This document shows positions 44,408 to 58,450 of a stretch of 64,000 nt of DNA, piece after piece. The position numbers and the translations under genes are program-made. Under the pieces are notes generated by a model. It saw only the letters and a program-made list of their open reading frames with translations. It searched no databases and was not told where the DNA came from. Source of the stretch: Cryobacterium gelidum (lineage in GTDB: Bacteria; Actinomycetota; Actinomycetes; Actinomycetales; Microbacteriaceae); NCBI RefSeq assembly GCF_004403985.1, contig NZ_SOHL01000003.1, forward strand, positions 515,528 through 579,527, written 5' to 3'. Position 1 is the stretch's first letter. The number at the start of each line of letters is the position of its first letter.

Positions 44408-46084
44408 TTAGCCCTTTGTGATGTTGTGGTAGAGCGGGACGGAGTCCCAACCGAATTCCACGTTGTCGACGTTCTCAGACCAGACGCCCGTGGCGTTGGA
44501 GTACCACAGCGGAATGGTCGGCAGGTCCTTGAGCAGAACCTCTTGGGCTTCCTGGTACTTGGCAGTGGCGTCCTCAACGTTTTCGGCTGCTGCACCCTCC
44601 TTCAAGAGACCATCGAACTCTGGGCTGGTATATAACTCGTAGTTCGAGCCGGCACCGGTCTGGTACAGCGGCGCGAGGAAGTTGTACAGCGAGGGGTAGT
44701 CGGCCTGCCAGCCGGCGCGGGTGGCACCGGTCAGCGCTGCATTGGAGCGGTCATCCAGCGCCAAAGCGAAGGTCGGGTACGGCTTGCCAACCGCGTCGAT
44801 TTCGAGAGTGTTCTTGATGCTGTTCACCACGGCATCAACCCAAGCCGCGTGTCCACCATCGGCGTTGTAGGCGAGGTCGAACGTGCCGGTGTATGGCGAG
44901 ATGGCGTCGGCTTCTGCCCACTTGGCCTTGGCCTCTTTTTCATTGAACTCAAGAACTTCGGCGCCGGCCAGCTGGTCGGAGTAACCGTCAATGACGGGCG
45001 ACGTGAAGTCGGTAGCCGGGGTACGAGTGCCTTGGAAAATGACGTCAGTGATCTCCTGACGGTTGATCGACATGGAGATCGCTGCGCGGCGAAGCTCGCC
45101 CTCTGCACCACTCCAGTGCTCAAGGTAATACGGCATGTTGAACGCTTGGAAAATCGCGGCCGGCTGGTTTACGTTTGTGTCCGGAAAGTCGGACACATAC
45201 GTTTCGAACGCGGAGTCGGGAACCTGGTCAAGCACATCGAGGTCACCACCCTGCACGGCTGCGTACGCACCCTCCTGAGTGCCGTAGAAGACGATGCTCA
45301 CGCCGCCGTTGACCGGCTTGCGAACACCGTCATAGGAGGGGTTGGTTACCAAGGCGATCTGAACGTCGTGCTCCCAAGCGCCTTCGGCGGCCAGCATGTA
45401 CGGACCGTTTCCGATCGGATTCTCACCGAAGGCAGTCATGTCCTCAAACGCAACAGCTGGTAGCGGCGAGAAGCCGGAGTAGCCGAGGCGCAACGGCCAG
45501 TCTGCTTCCGCTGAAGCGAGCTCGACCGTGAAGGTCGTGTCGTCGACGACCGTCAGGCCGGACATCGACGGGGTGAGTGGGTCAGGGACCTGCAGCACGT
45601 CGCCGTTCTCATCGACGGCCCCGGTGGGGTCATCCTTGGTGTTCTGCACGTCGGAATAACCGACGATGTCGTCGAAGAAGTACGACGTGCTCTGTGCGTT
45701 TTCGTACAGTGCGCCGTAGTTCCACGCGTCGACGAAGGAAGACGCCGTGACGGGCTCATCGTTGGTAAAGGTCCAGCCGTCTTCGAGGGTGACCGTCCAG
45801 GTGGTGGCGTCGTCGGACTCGATCGACTTTGCGACCTCGTTCTCGATTGCACCGGTTGCCGTGTACGAGACGAGTCCGGCGAAGATCGAGGTGACGATCT
45901 TGCCGCCACCGGTCTCTGTCGTGTTAGTCGGGATCAGCGAATTCTGGGGCTCGTTGCCGTTCACCGTGATGATGGCGCTGTCACTGACCGCGGGCCCGGC
46001 GTTCCCACCGGCGCAGCCCGAGAGCGCGAGAGCTCCGGTAGACGCGAGAGCGATGGCGACAATGCCCATTCTCCTGATTTTCAA
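44408..46084 (-). CDS. peptide-type ABC substrate-binding lipoprotein (family 5, cluster B)
   Basis: A 558-residue protein. The TTG at 46082-46084 is chosen: GGAG is 6 bp upstream and the product begins MKIRRMGIVAIALASTG with a lipobox LSGC soon after. The family 5 fold follows (EDGWTFTNDEPVTASSFVDAW). It feeds the permeases of cluster B. The ligand is unknown. Confidence 0.92.
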   Translation of the reverse strand: MKIRRMGIVAIALASTGALALSGCAGGNAGPAVSDSAIITVNGNEPQNSLIPTNTTETGGGKIVTSIFAGLVSYTATGAIENEVAKSIESDDATTWTVTLEDGWTFTNDEPVTASSFVDAWNYGALYENAQSTSYFFDDIVGYSDVQNTKDDPTGAVDENGDVLQVPDPLTPSMSGLTVVDDTTFTVELASAEADWPLRLGYSGFSPLPAVAFEDMTAFGENPIGNGPYMLAAEGAWEHDVQIALVTNPSYDGVRKPVNGGVSIVFYGTQEGAYAAVQGGDLDVLDQVPDSAFETYVSDFPDTNVNQPAAIFQAFNMPYYLEHWSGAEGELRRAAISMSINRQEITDVIFQGTRTPATDFTSPVIDGYSDQLAGAEVLEFNEKEAKAKWAEADAISPYTGTFDLAYNADGGHAAWVDAVVNSIKNTLEIDAVGKPYPTFALALDDRSNAALTGATRAGWQADYPSLYNFLAPLYQTGAGSNYELYTSPEFDGLLKEGAAAENVEDATAKYQEAQEVLLKDLPTIPLWYSNATGVWSENVDNVEFGWDSVPLYHNITKG

Positions 46085-46394
46085 TTTTTGCTCCAATGCA
46101 CAAAAGGGGGCCCGACACGGCTCTTGATCGTGTCGCGCGCCAGTAGAGTCAACCCAATTTTGGCCGCAAAGGAACCAACTCAAGATTGGGGGGGTTGCTA
46201 CGACCCTAGTTTGTTATATGCCCAGAATGGGTAATGGGGCGAAGAATGTTATCGACGCGCAATCTATTCGGCAACTATTGAGCGTCAAGGAGTCTGCTTT
46301 TGCACATATGCTGCGGGGTGACCCCGAAAAGGTGGTGCACCCTCTGTGATCGTGAAGCGGACGCCGGGGGATGACGGGGTGGCAGGATAGAGCC
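46085..46394. other. gene-free stretch of 310 bp upstream of cluster B
   Basis: It holds the promoter region of cluster B (including the shared CTAGGGTCGTA at 46199-46209 on the - strand, and TATAAC at about 46210-46217 as another -10 candidate) and that of the divergent CPBP gene. A run of seven G occurs near 46188-46194. No gene seen. Confidence 0.6.
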
Positions 46395-47186
46395 ATGCCG
46401 CAAGCATCCCTGTTGCCTCGTTCCCGGCTCGACCGTTCCCGGAACTATTGGGAGATCGGCATTGTTCTCGCCCTGTCGCTCGGGGCGTCGGCGGTGTACT
46501 CGATCGTCTCGATCGTGGCAAGGCTGACCGATACGACGCCGCTCGTCGATCAGTCGGCGACGCTGAACGGCTCGCAGTCGCCGCGCGAGTGGCTCGACTT
46601 CACCTACCAGTTTCTCGGCATTGCGTTCGGGCTCGCAGCGGTGGCTCTGGTGATGTTCCTGCTCTGGCGGCCCGGGCAGAACCCGTTCACCCGACTTGGC
46701 TTCGACCTGACCCGACCGGATAAGGATGTGCTGGGCGGGTTCGGACTGCTGCTGATCATCGGAATTCCGGGCCTTGCGCTGTACCTGGCGGGGCGCGCGT
46801 TGGGTTTCACCGTGGCTGTGGTGCCCTCGCCGCTCGACACGTTCTGGTGGACCATACCGATTCTGGTCTTAGCCGCGCTGAAGGCCGCGCTGGTCGAGGA
46901 AATCATCGTGGTCGGCTACCTGTTCACCCGCCTGCGTAAGCTTGGTTGGTCACCCTGGATCATCATCCTGAGTTCGGCCACACTGCGCGGCAGCTATCAC
47001 CTGTACCAGGGCGTTGGGCCGTTCTTCGGTAACGTCGCCATGGGCGTCGTGTTCGGTTGGTGCTACACCCGGTGGGGGCGCACCATGCCGCTCGTGGTGA
47101 CCCACTGGCTGCTCGACATTCTCTCGTTCGTCGGCTACCCGCTCGCGCTGGCCTGGTGGCCGGGGCTGCTTGCCCCGGCCAGCTAA
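46395..47186 (+). CDS. CPBP-family intramembrane protease
   Basis: A 263-residue membrane protein of about seven to eight helices. The CPBP (Abi/CAAX-like) motifs are VEEIIVVGYLFTRLRKLGW, SYHLYQGVGPFFGN and the final NVAMGVVFGWCY. The first normally reads EExxxR, but the Arg position is Val here. It may cleave membrane proteins or be a self-immunity factor. ATG at 46395 chosen over a less likely upstream start. Convergent with gcvP, 18 bp apart. Confidence 0.85.
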   Translation: MPQASLLPRSRLDRSRNYWEIGIVLALSLGASAVYSIVSIVARLTDTTPLVDQSATLNGSQSPREWLDFTYQFLGIAFGLAAVALVMFLLWRPGQNPFTRLGFDLTRPDKDVLGGFGLLLIIGIPGLALYLAGRALGFTVAVVPSPLDTFWWTIPILVLAALKAALVEEIIVVGYLFTRLRKLGWSPWIIILSSATLRGSYHLYQGVGPFFGNVAMGVVFGWCYTRWGRTMPLVVTHWLLDILSFVGYPLALAWWPGLLAPAS

Positions 47187-47204
47187 CGTGGCGGTGGCGA
47201 GCTC

Positions 47205-50113
<2,909 letters not shown>

Positions 50114-50117
<4 letters not shown>

Positions 50118-50485
50118 TCCCCGATCAAAGCGGAATACTCGGCAAAGCTGAGCAACGTAGGGAGGGTCTCGAATTCAACCTTGATCAGCCAGCCCTCACC
50201 AAACGGATCACTATTGACGAGCTCCGGGCTCTCGACCACCTGGTCATTGGTGGCGGTGACGGTGCCGTTGACCGGCGCAAACAGTTCGCCGACCGACTTG
50301 GTCGACTCGATCTCACCGACGACCGTGCCGCCGGCGACCGTGCTGCCCACCTCGGGCAGTTCGACGAAGACCACGTCGCCGAGCTTCTCAGCGGCATAGG
50401 CGGTGATGCCGACGGTCGCGATGCTGCCGTCGACCAGAATCCACTCATGCTCGGCGGTGTAGTGCAGTTTCGATGTGTCTGTCAT
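50114..50485 (-). CDS. gcvH: glycine cleavage system H protein
   Basis: A 123-residue lipoyl carrier with the lipoylated Lys in [15 protein letters not shown] and the family start YTAEHEWI. It shuttles the aminomethyl group between GcvP and GcvT. Located between gcvT and gcvP on one transcript. Confidence 0.96.
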
Positions 50486-50538
50486 GGTGTTGCCTTTCGC
50501 AGGGTGAACGGATTCAGGGCTATTTCGACAAAGCCGAG

Positions 50539-51687
50539 CTATTTGACGCGCTTATAGAACGGCAGCGAGGTGACGGTGGCGGGGATGCGGGTGCCCCGCA
50601 CGTCGACGTAGACCTCGGTGCCGAGGCGAGCGAGGTCGGGAGTGACGTAGGCCATGGCGATCGGGTAGCCGAGGGTCGGCGATAGGGCGCCGCTCGTGAT
50701 CACGCCGTCCCGGGTCTCTGCATCGATGCTGCGGAAGATCTCGTAGCCGGCACGCCCGGCACGCTTGCCGGTGGCAATCAGTCCCACCAAAACGGATGCC
50801 CCCGCCTCCGGCCCCGCCTCGCTCGCGGCGCGGCCGACGAAGTCGTTCTCCTTGCCCAGGTTGACCACCCGGCCGAGGCCCGCCTGCGCCGGGAAGGTGT
50901 TCAGGGTGAGCTCGTGGCCGTAGAGTGGCATGCCAGCTTCGAGCCGGAGGGTGTCGCGACTGGCGAGACCGGCCGGAACGAGACCTTTATCCGCGCCGGC
51001 GCTCGTGAGTGCGTCCCACAGCTCTCGGGCTCGCGCGGCCGCGAGGTACAACTCGAACCCGTCTTCGCCGGTGTACCCGGTGCGGGCGACCAGCAGCGGC
51101 TGGCCGCGGAAGGAGCCGCCCGTGATGCGGTAGTACTTCATGAAGTGCAGGTCGGTGCCGAGGTCGGTCAGGCCCTCGGTGTTGTCAAGAATGGCGAGGG
51201 CGTTCGGGCCCTGCACGGCGATGAGGGCGTAATCGTCGCTCTGGTCGACGACGCTGACAGTGAAGCCGTCCGCCCGGGCGCGCAGCGCGTCGAAGGCAGC
51301 GAACCGATTGCCGGCATTGGCGACAACGAGAAACTTCGTATCGCCCAGGCGGTAGACGACGAGGTCGTCGATGATGCCGCCGTCCTCGACGAGGAGCAGG
51401 CTGTACTTCGCCTGCCACAGTTCGATGACCGAGAGCTTGCCCGCCAGCGCAAAGTCGAGGTAGGCGGCGGCATCCGGACCCTCGACCAGAATCTCGGCCA
51501 TATGCGACAGGTCGAACAGACCGGCTTCGGTGCGCACGGCGTGGTGCTCGGCGAGATCGCTCGAGTACCGCACCGGCATCTGCCAGCCGGCGAAATCGGT
51601 GAAGCTCGCACCGGCGTCGACGTGCGCCTGGTGCAGCGGCGAGAACCGCTCGGTGGTAGCGGGAGTGCTGGAATCGGCCGAGGTCAT
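50539..51687 (-). CDS. gcvT: aminomethyltransferase, glycine cleavage T protein
   Basis: A 382-residue T protein with the family features [38 protein letters not shown] and the C-terminal barrel. It transfers the methylene group to tetrahydrofolate. The ATG at 51687 (MTSADSS) has GGAG 6-7 bp upstream; the longer frame upstream lies in riboswitch sequence and is not coding. First gene of gcvTHP. Confidence 0.95.
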   Translation of the reverse strand: MTSADSSTPATTERFSPLHQAHVDAGASFTDFAGWQMPVRYSSDLAEHHAVRTEAGLFDLSHMAEILVEGPDAAAYLDFALAGKLSVIELWQAKYSLLLVEDGGIIDDLVVYRLGDTKFLVVANAGNRFAAFDALRARADGFTVSVVDQSDDYALIAVQGPNALAILDNTEGLTDLGTDLHFMKYYRITGGSFRGQPLLVARTGYTGEDGFELYLAAARARELWDALTSAGADKGLVPAGLASRDTLRLEAGMPLYGHELTLNTFPAQAGLGRVVNLGKENDFVGRAASEAGPEAGASVLVGLIATGKRAGRAGYEIFRSIDAETRDGVITSGALSPTLGYPIAMAYVTPDLARLGTEVYVDVRGTRIPATVTSLPFYKRVK

Positions 51688-51757
51688 GAGTTCTCCGGGT
51701 GACAGGGCCGTACAGGTGCGGCCGCTTGTGTGCAAGGCTCGATTGAGCCTCGTGGGA

Positions 51758-51965
51758 ACTCCCCCTCTGTCGCTCGTGCCTGAGAGCTTCACCAGCGCGG
51801 ACGCACTGACTTTCACCGTGGGCGAGACTGTGAAACACGCAGAGCGTGCCCAATCTACTTTTCAGAGTGGTCAGTTCGATGCGGTACGAGTACCTGAGAG
51901 ATTGTCGGGGAGGATTGCTCCTTCGGTGTTCGCACGCCTTCGCGTCGAACTCTCCCGCATCGTCC
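51758..51965 (-). promoter_or_regulatory. tandem glycine riboswitch upstream of gcvT
   Basis: Read on the - strand, the first aptamer is at about 51965-51870 (GCGGGAGAGTT, then CACCGAAGGAGCAA, CTCTCAGGTA) and the second at about 51845-51758 (GGTGAAGCTCTCAGGC, then GACAGAGGGGGAG). These are the conserved blocks of the two-aptamer class that bind glycine cooperatively and switch on the cleavage operon. A short AGGCTC-GATT-GAGCCT hairpin (51735-51750) follows and may belong to the expression platform. Confidence 0.92.
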
Positions 51966-52186
51966 ATATGACCCGATGTTCAGTTATCGCCGTTCTGCGA
52001 TCAGCCTAGCGCTCCGCTTGGACTGTTTCTTCCCCACGCACGTCCACCCTCCAGGCCAGCTGGGCGTTCGTTGAATGTTTCGTGAAGCAGGAGTTTGATA
52101 ATTGTCTCTGTTTTTGCAAAGAGCCGGCAGAATCATGGACACAAACCTGCTCATCTGGATCATCGTCGGCACCTACGGGCCGGTGT

Positions 52187-52822
52187 TCAGCTGAGATGCC
52201 GCGGAGCCTGGCTCCACACCCCCGAAGATCCACGCCGATGGCTGTCGACGAGGTGGGTGTCGATGATGCCGATCGCTTCCATGAGGGCGAACATCGTGGT
52301 CGGTCCAACGAAGACGAAGCCGGCTTCCTTCAGTGCTTTCGACAGTGCGACGGATGCCGCAGAGCGGGTTGGCACGTCGGACTGTGTCAGCGGCGCGGGC
52401 GTGGCATCCGGTTGGAAGGACCAGACGAATCCGACCAGGCCGCCGCTGTCGCGGAGGGCGACAGTGGCCCGCGCGTTCGTGATCGTGGCGCGAATCTTGA
52501 GGCGGTTTCGTATGATTTTCTCGTCATCCAGCAGCCGGGCAACATCGTCCTCATCGAAGGCGGCGACCCGCTCGGGGTCGAAGTCGGCGAAGGCGGCGCG
52601 AAACGCGGGGCGCTTGCGCAAAATGATCGCCCAGGACAGCCCGGATTGGAATGCCTCGAGGCTGATCCGCTCGAACAGGCCGTGCTCATCGCGCACGGGC
52701 ACGCCCCACTCCGTGTCGTAGTAGTCACGCAACATCGGGTCGACGGAGGCCCAGGCGGGGCGGGTGAGGCCGTCGGCACCGATGATCGCGCCGGAGGCTG
52801 GCAGTTGTTCCATACGCACCAT
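52187..52822 (-). CDS. tag: DNA-3-methyladenine glycosylase I (Tag type)
   Basis: About 211 residues. Tag features include WGVPVRDEHGLFERISLEAFQSGLSWAIILRKR, the DFDP and helix regions, and FVGPTTMFALMEAIGIIDTHLVD. It removes alkylated adenine from DNA. Compared with E. coli Tag, the zinc ligands are mostly gone: the N-terminal Cys is absent, the early His is Tyr (RDYYDTEWG), one His remains (DTHLVD) and the final Cys is Ser. The start is taken at MVRMEQLP; MEQLP a few codons later is also possible. Confidence 0.88.
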   Translation of the reverse strand: MVRMEQLPASGAIIGADGLTRPAWASVDPMLRDYYDTEWGVPVRDEHGLFERISLEAFQSGLSWAIILRKRPAFRAAFADFDPERVAAFDEDDVARLLDDEKIIRNRLKIRATITNARATVALRDSGGLVGFVWSFQPDATPAPLTQSDVPTRSAASVALSKALKEAGFVFVGPTTMFALMEAIGIIDTHLVDSHRRGSSGVWSQAPRHLS

Positions 52823-52896
52823 TAGACACCGGCCCGCGCAGACGTTCGTCGCCGAGCCGTGCATGGGTGGTTATTTTCGGCGGCACAGTCAACTGC

Positions 52897-53499
52897 TCAC
52901 CAGGCCAAAGACTCACCCGCAGCCTCGGTCAGCTCGATAATGTTGTCGAGCAGGGCAGCCATCGAGTCGGAGCGCAGGAGCGCGATCTGGTCGATTGGCC
53001 CGACCGGGGCGATCGCGGCGAGCTGCCAGGCGGCCGCGGTGGGATTGTCGGAGAGCGCCACATCGGGCGACCACTCCTGGTTGGCGAATTCACTCGCCAG
53101 CGACAGGGTGCGACGCACGAGTCGTTCCGCCTGTTCCCGGCGGGGCAGCAGGGAGTCGTCCCATTCCAGGTCGGGCAGCTCGCGCACGGTGGCAAGCGGA
53201 TGCGGGTCTTCCGGCATCCACTCGGTCACCTCGATTCTGCGCTCGCCCTGAACGACCAGGCCCAGGTAGCTTTCGGGCGCTTCAAGTTGGGTGATCCGGG
53301 CGACGGTGCCGATACTGAACCGACGTTCACCGCCGCCGACCTCCTGGCCACGCTCGATCAGCACGATACCGAACTCGGCCGGCGGGGAATCGAGCACGCG
53401 CGCGAGCATGACGAGGTACCGTTCCTCAAACACCCGCAGTTGCAAAGGCATATAGGGGAACAGCACGGATCCCAGGGGGAACATCGGCATCGTCGTCAT
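52897..53499 (-). CDS. LON substrate-binding-domain protein
   Basis: A 200-residue protein beginning MTTMPMFPLGSVLFPYMPLQLRVFEERYLVML, the typical N-domain of Lon protease, but with no ATPase or peptidase domain. Such stand-alone proteins may bind damaged proteins. It is divergent from the LysR-HTH mini gene. Confidence 0.88.
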   Translation of the reverse strand: MTTMPMFPLGSVLFPYMPLQLRVFEERYLVMLARVLDSPPAEFGIVLIERGQEVGGGERRFSIGTVARITQLEAPESYLGLVVQGERRIEVTEWMPEDPHPLATVRELPDLEWDDSLLPRREQAERLVRRTLSLASEFANQEWSPDVALSDNPTAAAWQLAAIAPVGPIDQIALLRSDSMAALLDNIIELTEAAGESLAW

Positions 53500-53642
53500 G
53501 CACCCAGCGAAGCACGTCGGCGGCGTCGCGCCAAGCCCCCGCCGCGTGTTGCCGGTGGCTGTTTTCGGTGGGTGGTGGCGTTTTCGACGCGTAGCCTAGA
53601 AGGTCTAGCGGTTAACCCGCGCAAACCGACGAGAGGCTGTTC

Positions 53643-54014
53643 GTGGACATCACCCTGCTTGGGCACTTCGTGGCCGCCGCTGAGGCTTCCGATTTTGCCC
53701 GCGCCGCGCTGGCGCTCGGCGTCTCCAGGGACACTCTCAGCGCATCGGTGAAGCAGGTCGAGGCCGAACTCGGGTACGCCCTGTTCGACCGTTCCGCCGA
53801 GAGCACGACGCTCACCGAGATCGGCGTTGCCTTTCTGGCCGACGCGCGCCTCGAGCTGGCACAGGCCACCGGGCGCGGCCCGCAGTCCGGCGGCGGTGCC
53901 GGTAAGTCCGGCGGCGGGCCGGGCGGCGGCAAGGCCAAGGCTAATAAAGGCAAGGGCCGCGCTCCCGCGGTCAAGGGCCAGCCCAAACTCGGCAAGAAGC
54001 GCCAGTCGCGCTGA
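53643..54014 (+). CDS. LysR-type HTH mini protein with Gly/Lys-rich tail
   Basis: A 123-residue protein. Residues 1-65 are a LysR-family winged HTH (GHFVAAAEASDFARAALALGVSRDTLSASVKQVEAELGYALFDRSAESTTLTEIG). The effector-binding domain is absent. Residues about 76-123 are low complexity with Gly, Lys, Pro and Ala (KSGGGPGGGKAKANKGKGRA), strongly basic and likely to bind nucleic acid non-specifically. Unknown role; perhaps a nucleoid-type or regulator fragment. GTG start with an upstream purine-rich region. Convergent with the ABC-F gene. Confidence 0.7.
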   Translation: MDITLLGHFVAAAEASDFARAALALGVSRDTLSASVKQVEAELGYALFDRSAESTTLTEIGVAFLADARLELAQATGRGPQSGGGAGKSGGGPGGGKAKANKGKGRAPAVKGQPKLGKKRQSR

Positions 54015-54033
54015 GTGGTCTGCAAACAGGCGT

Positions 54034-55698
<1,665 letters not shown>

Positions 55699-55807
55699 TA
55701 CTCCATGGTCTCATTGACTGCACGGGGTCCGTGCCTGCTGCTCGGTAGAGTGAGCCTCAGGCGGTGCAGCAGTGGCCTGCCGAGGCCTTAACCAGGGGAT
55801 CTAGACG

Positions 55808-57073
55808 ATGAACGACGACACCTCCGCGCCGATGCCTGTACCGCAGGCGCCGGTGCGGCACACAGAACTCCAAAAGCGCGTTGTGCGCGTGCTCATCACC
55901 GGGCAGATCCTCGGCGGGATCGGCATGGGAGCGACCCTGTCGCTGGGCGCGCTGCTTGCCGCAGCGCTGTCGGGATCGAGCGCCTGGTCGGGCATGGCCG
56001 CGACCATGAGCACCCTCGGGGCCGCGATCGTCGCCGTGCCGCTCGCCCGCCTGGCACAGGCGAACGGGCGTCGCGTGTCACTTGCCGCTGGTTCGTTCGT
56101 GGCCGGCACCGGCGCCGTGCTCGCAATTACTTCGGTCTCGGCCGACAATTTCGCCCTACTGCTGCTCGCCCTGATGCTGCTCGGTGTCGGATCGGCCACG
56201 AACCTGCAAGCCCGGTTCGCGGCCACCGACCTCGCCTCCTCACGCTTTCGCGCCCGCGACCTGTCGATTGTCGTCTGGTCGACGACCATCGGCGCTGTGC
56301 TCGGCCCGAACCTGTTCGGCCCGGGCGAGGTGCTCGGCGCCGCCCTCGGACTGCCGGCGATGACCGGGGCCTTCGCATTTTCGCTCGCCGCCACGATCAC
56401 CGCCGCGTTCGTCTACGCGCTCGGGCTTCGACCCGACCCCCTGCTGACCGCTCTGGCGGCGCGCACGGCGAGCGCGGGCATCCGCCGAGCCAGCGGCGGC
56501 CTGGTGATTCTGAGGAGCAATGCGGCGGCCCGGTATGCCGTGGCGGTCATTGCCCTCAGCCACGCCACCATGGTGGCCCTGATGTCGATGGCGCCGGTAC
56601 ACCTTCGCGACCACGGCGCCTCGCTCACCATCATCGGGCTGACCATCAGCCTGCACGTGGCTGGCATGTACGCCGTGTCCCCCGTATTCGGCGCACTCTC
56701 CGACCGGCTCGGTCGCCTGCCGGTGGTTCTCGGCGGTCAGGTCCTCCTGTTGGTCGCGCTCACCGTGGCCTGGTTCAGCGACGGATCCCAGGCCACAATG
56801 ACCGTGAGCCTGGTCTTTCTGGGACTGGGCTGGTCGGCATCCGTTGTGGCCGGTTCGGCGCTCGTCTCGGAGGCCGTCGAGATAGAAGATCAATCCTCGC
56901 TGCAGGGATTCTCTGACCTCTCCATGAACGCGGCCGGTGCGCTCGGCGGCGCGCTCGCGGGGCCGATACTGGCTCTGGCCGGCTACTCCGGGCTCGGCCT
57001 CGCTGCCATGGCGCTCGTCGCGGTCGTGGTGGTCTGGTCGGTCGGTCGGGGGCGCGTCACGCACGCGCGCTGA
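55808..57073 (+). CDS. MFS transporter
   Basis: A 421-residue protein with about twelve membrane helices and the loop signature GALSDRLGRLPVVLGGQ near the middle. It is divergent from the ABC-F gene across about 110 bp. Likely a drug or solute exporter; the substrate is unknown. Confidence 0.88.
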   Translation: MNDDTSAPMPVPQAPVRHTELQKRVVRVLITGQILGGIGMGATLSLGALLAAALSGSSAWSGMAATMSTLGAAIVAVPLARLAQANGRRVSLAAGSFVAGTGAVLAITSVSADNFALLLLALMLLGVGSATNLQARFAATDLASSRFRARDLSIVVWSTTIGAVLGPNLFGPGEVLGAALGLPAMTGAFAFSLAATITAAFVYALGLRPDPLLTALAARTASAGIRRASGGLVILRSNAAARYAVAVIALSHATMVALMSMAPVHLRDHGASLTIIGLTISLHVAGMYAVSPVFGALSDRLGRLPVVLGGQVLLLVALTVAWFSDGSQATMTVSLVFLGLGWSASVVAGSALVSEAVEIEDQSSLQGFSDLSMNAAGALGGALAGPILALAGYSGLGLAAMALVAVVVVWSVGRGRVTHAR

Positions 57074-57198
57074 CCGGGCTGACACCCGAACAATTCGAAA
57101 ACCGAACGTTGCGATAGATGCGCATCCTGGCATTGTTCGGCGGTGACAATAGTCGCCGGCGAAGTCGCCCATCGCGAAATGGGGACCCTCATGGGAGC

Positions 57199-58314
57199 CT
57201 AAGCCTGTCGCTTCGCCGGTTCGATTTGCTGCGTCGCGCCCGGAATGAGGTGTTCGCGGCGAAGACGGTCAAACAGGTCGGTGAAGGCTCGGTCCGTACG
57301 TCGGTAGCCAGGAAAACCGGCTTCCCGGCTCTTGCTCATGTCGGTCAGGACTTCGATATTGCGACCGAGGTCACCGTCGGTGTGCCACCATGACGCCAGG
57401 CGTGCGCTGTCGGGCTCAATAAGGTCATATTTATCGGCGATCGACCGCCACACGACATCAGCGGCCACCATTTGCAGGTCCAGGGGCCGCGGCGCGCCGC
57501 TGAAACCCTCCGGGGTCACACCAAAGTAAGCCGCGATGCGCGGCCACATGGACCGCCACCGAAACACGTCGCCGTTGACGATGTTGTAGGCCTCATTTTC
57601 GACGCCGGGCGTTGTGCTTGCCCACACCATGTGGTCGGCGAGCTGGTCGGCATCCGTCATATCGGTCAGGCCGTTCCACTGCATTTCTGAACCGGGGAAA
57701 ACAAACGGGCGGTCGAGTTCACGGCAAATGGTGGCCTGAACGGCCAGGGTGAGGCCCATGTTCATGGCGTTTCCGACGGCGTACCCGATCACCGTGTGGG
57801 CGCGGTGCACCGACCAGGCAAATCCCTGGCGGCTTGCGGCCGCCCAGAGTTCGTCTTCCTGCGCGTAATAGAAATTGTTGACGGGCAGCCGCGGTTCTTC
57901 CTCCTGAAAGGGGGTGTCGGCCATTTCACCGGCCGCATATGCCTCGAACGGTCCCAGGTAATGCTTGAGGCCGGTCAGGAGTGCAACGTGCTCGACCTTG
58001 GTATGCGCCAGAGCAGCGAGAAGGTCGCGGAGCATTCCCGCGTTCACCGCGATGTTGTCGGCTTCATTGTCTTCGCGGGACCACGCCGTGAAGAACACAT
58101 GGGTGGGGTGTTCATCCCGCAGGGCGTGCTCCAAATCGGTGGCGGAACGGAGGTCGGCCTGAATCTGGCGCGTACCGGGAACGGTCACAGCCGCCGATCG
58201 GGACAGCGTCGAGACGGGCCACCCGTCGGCGAGCAGCCGATCGCGCACGGCTGAACCGGCAATTCCGGTTGCGCCGACTACGAGAGCGCGACGGGCAGGA
58301 GCAGAGGGTGACAT
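57199..58314 (-). CDS. PRISE-like SDR oxidoreductase
   Basis: A 371-residue protein with VVGATGIAGSAVRDRLL at the NAD(P) site and the segment LTGLKHYLGPFEAYA, then NFYYAQEDELWAAA, which is typical of the PRISE group (progesterone 5-beta-reductase/iridoid synthase-like). The catalytic Tyr of that group is present in NFYY. It probably reduces an enone. The ATG at MSPSAPARRAL is chosen. Confidence 0.8.
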   Translation of the reverse strand: MSPSAPARRALVVGATGIAGSAVRDRLLADGWPVSTLSRSAAVTVPGTRQIQADLRSATDLEHALRDEHPTHVFFTAWSREDNEADNIAVNAGMLRDLLAALAHTKVEHVALLTGLKHYLGPFEAYAAGEMADTPFQEEEPRLPVNNFYYAQEDELWAAASRQGFAWSVHRAHTVIGYAVGNAMNMGLTLAVQATICRELDRPFVFPGSEMQWNGLTDMTDADQLADHMVWASTTPGVENEAYNIVNGDVFRWRSMWPRIAAYFGVTPEGFSGAPRPLDLQMVAADVVWRSIADKYDLIEPDSARLASWWHTDGDLGRNIEVLTDMSKSREAGFPGYRRTDRAFTDLFDRLRREHLIPGATQQIEPAKRQA

Positions 58315-58450
58315 GGGATAAGTCCTTTGAACGAATGCTGACACCGACGAAACGGATGCGTGCCGCCTTGACTACAACGTTGGCATGGGTTCACTATTCC
58401 GGCGCGCGCCGCCGAGCGCGGTCTGAGCCGACTCGCATCCGCTCGGCAGA

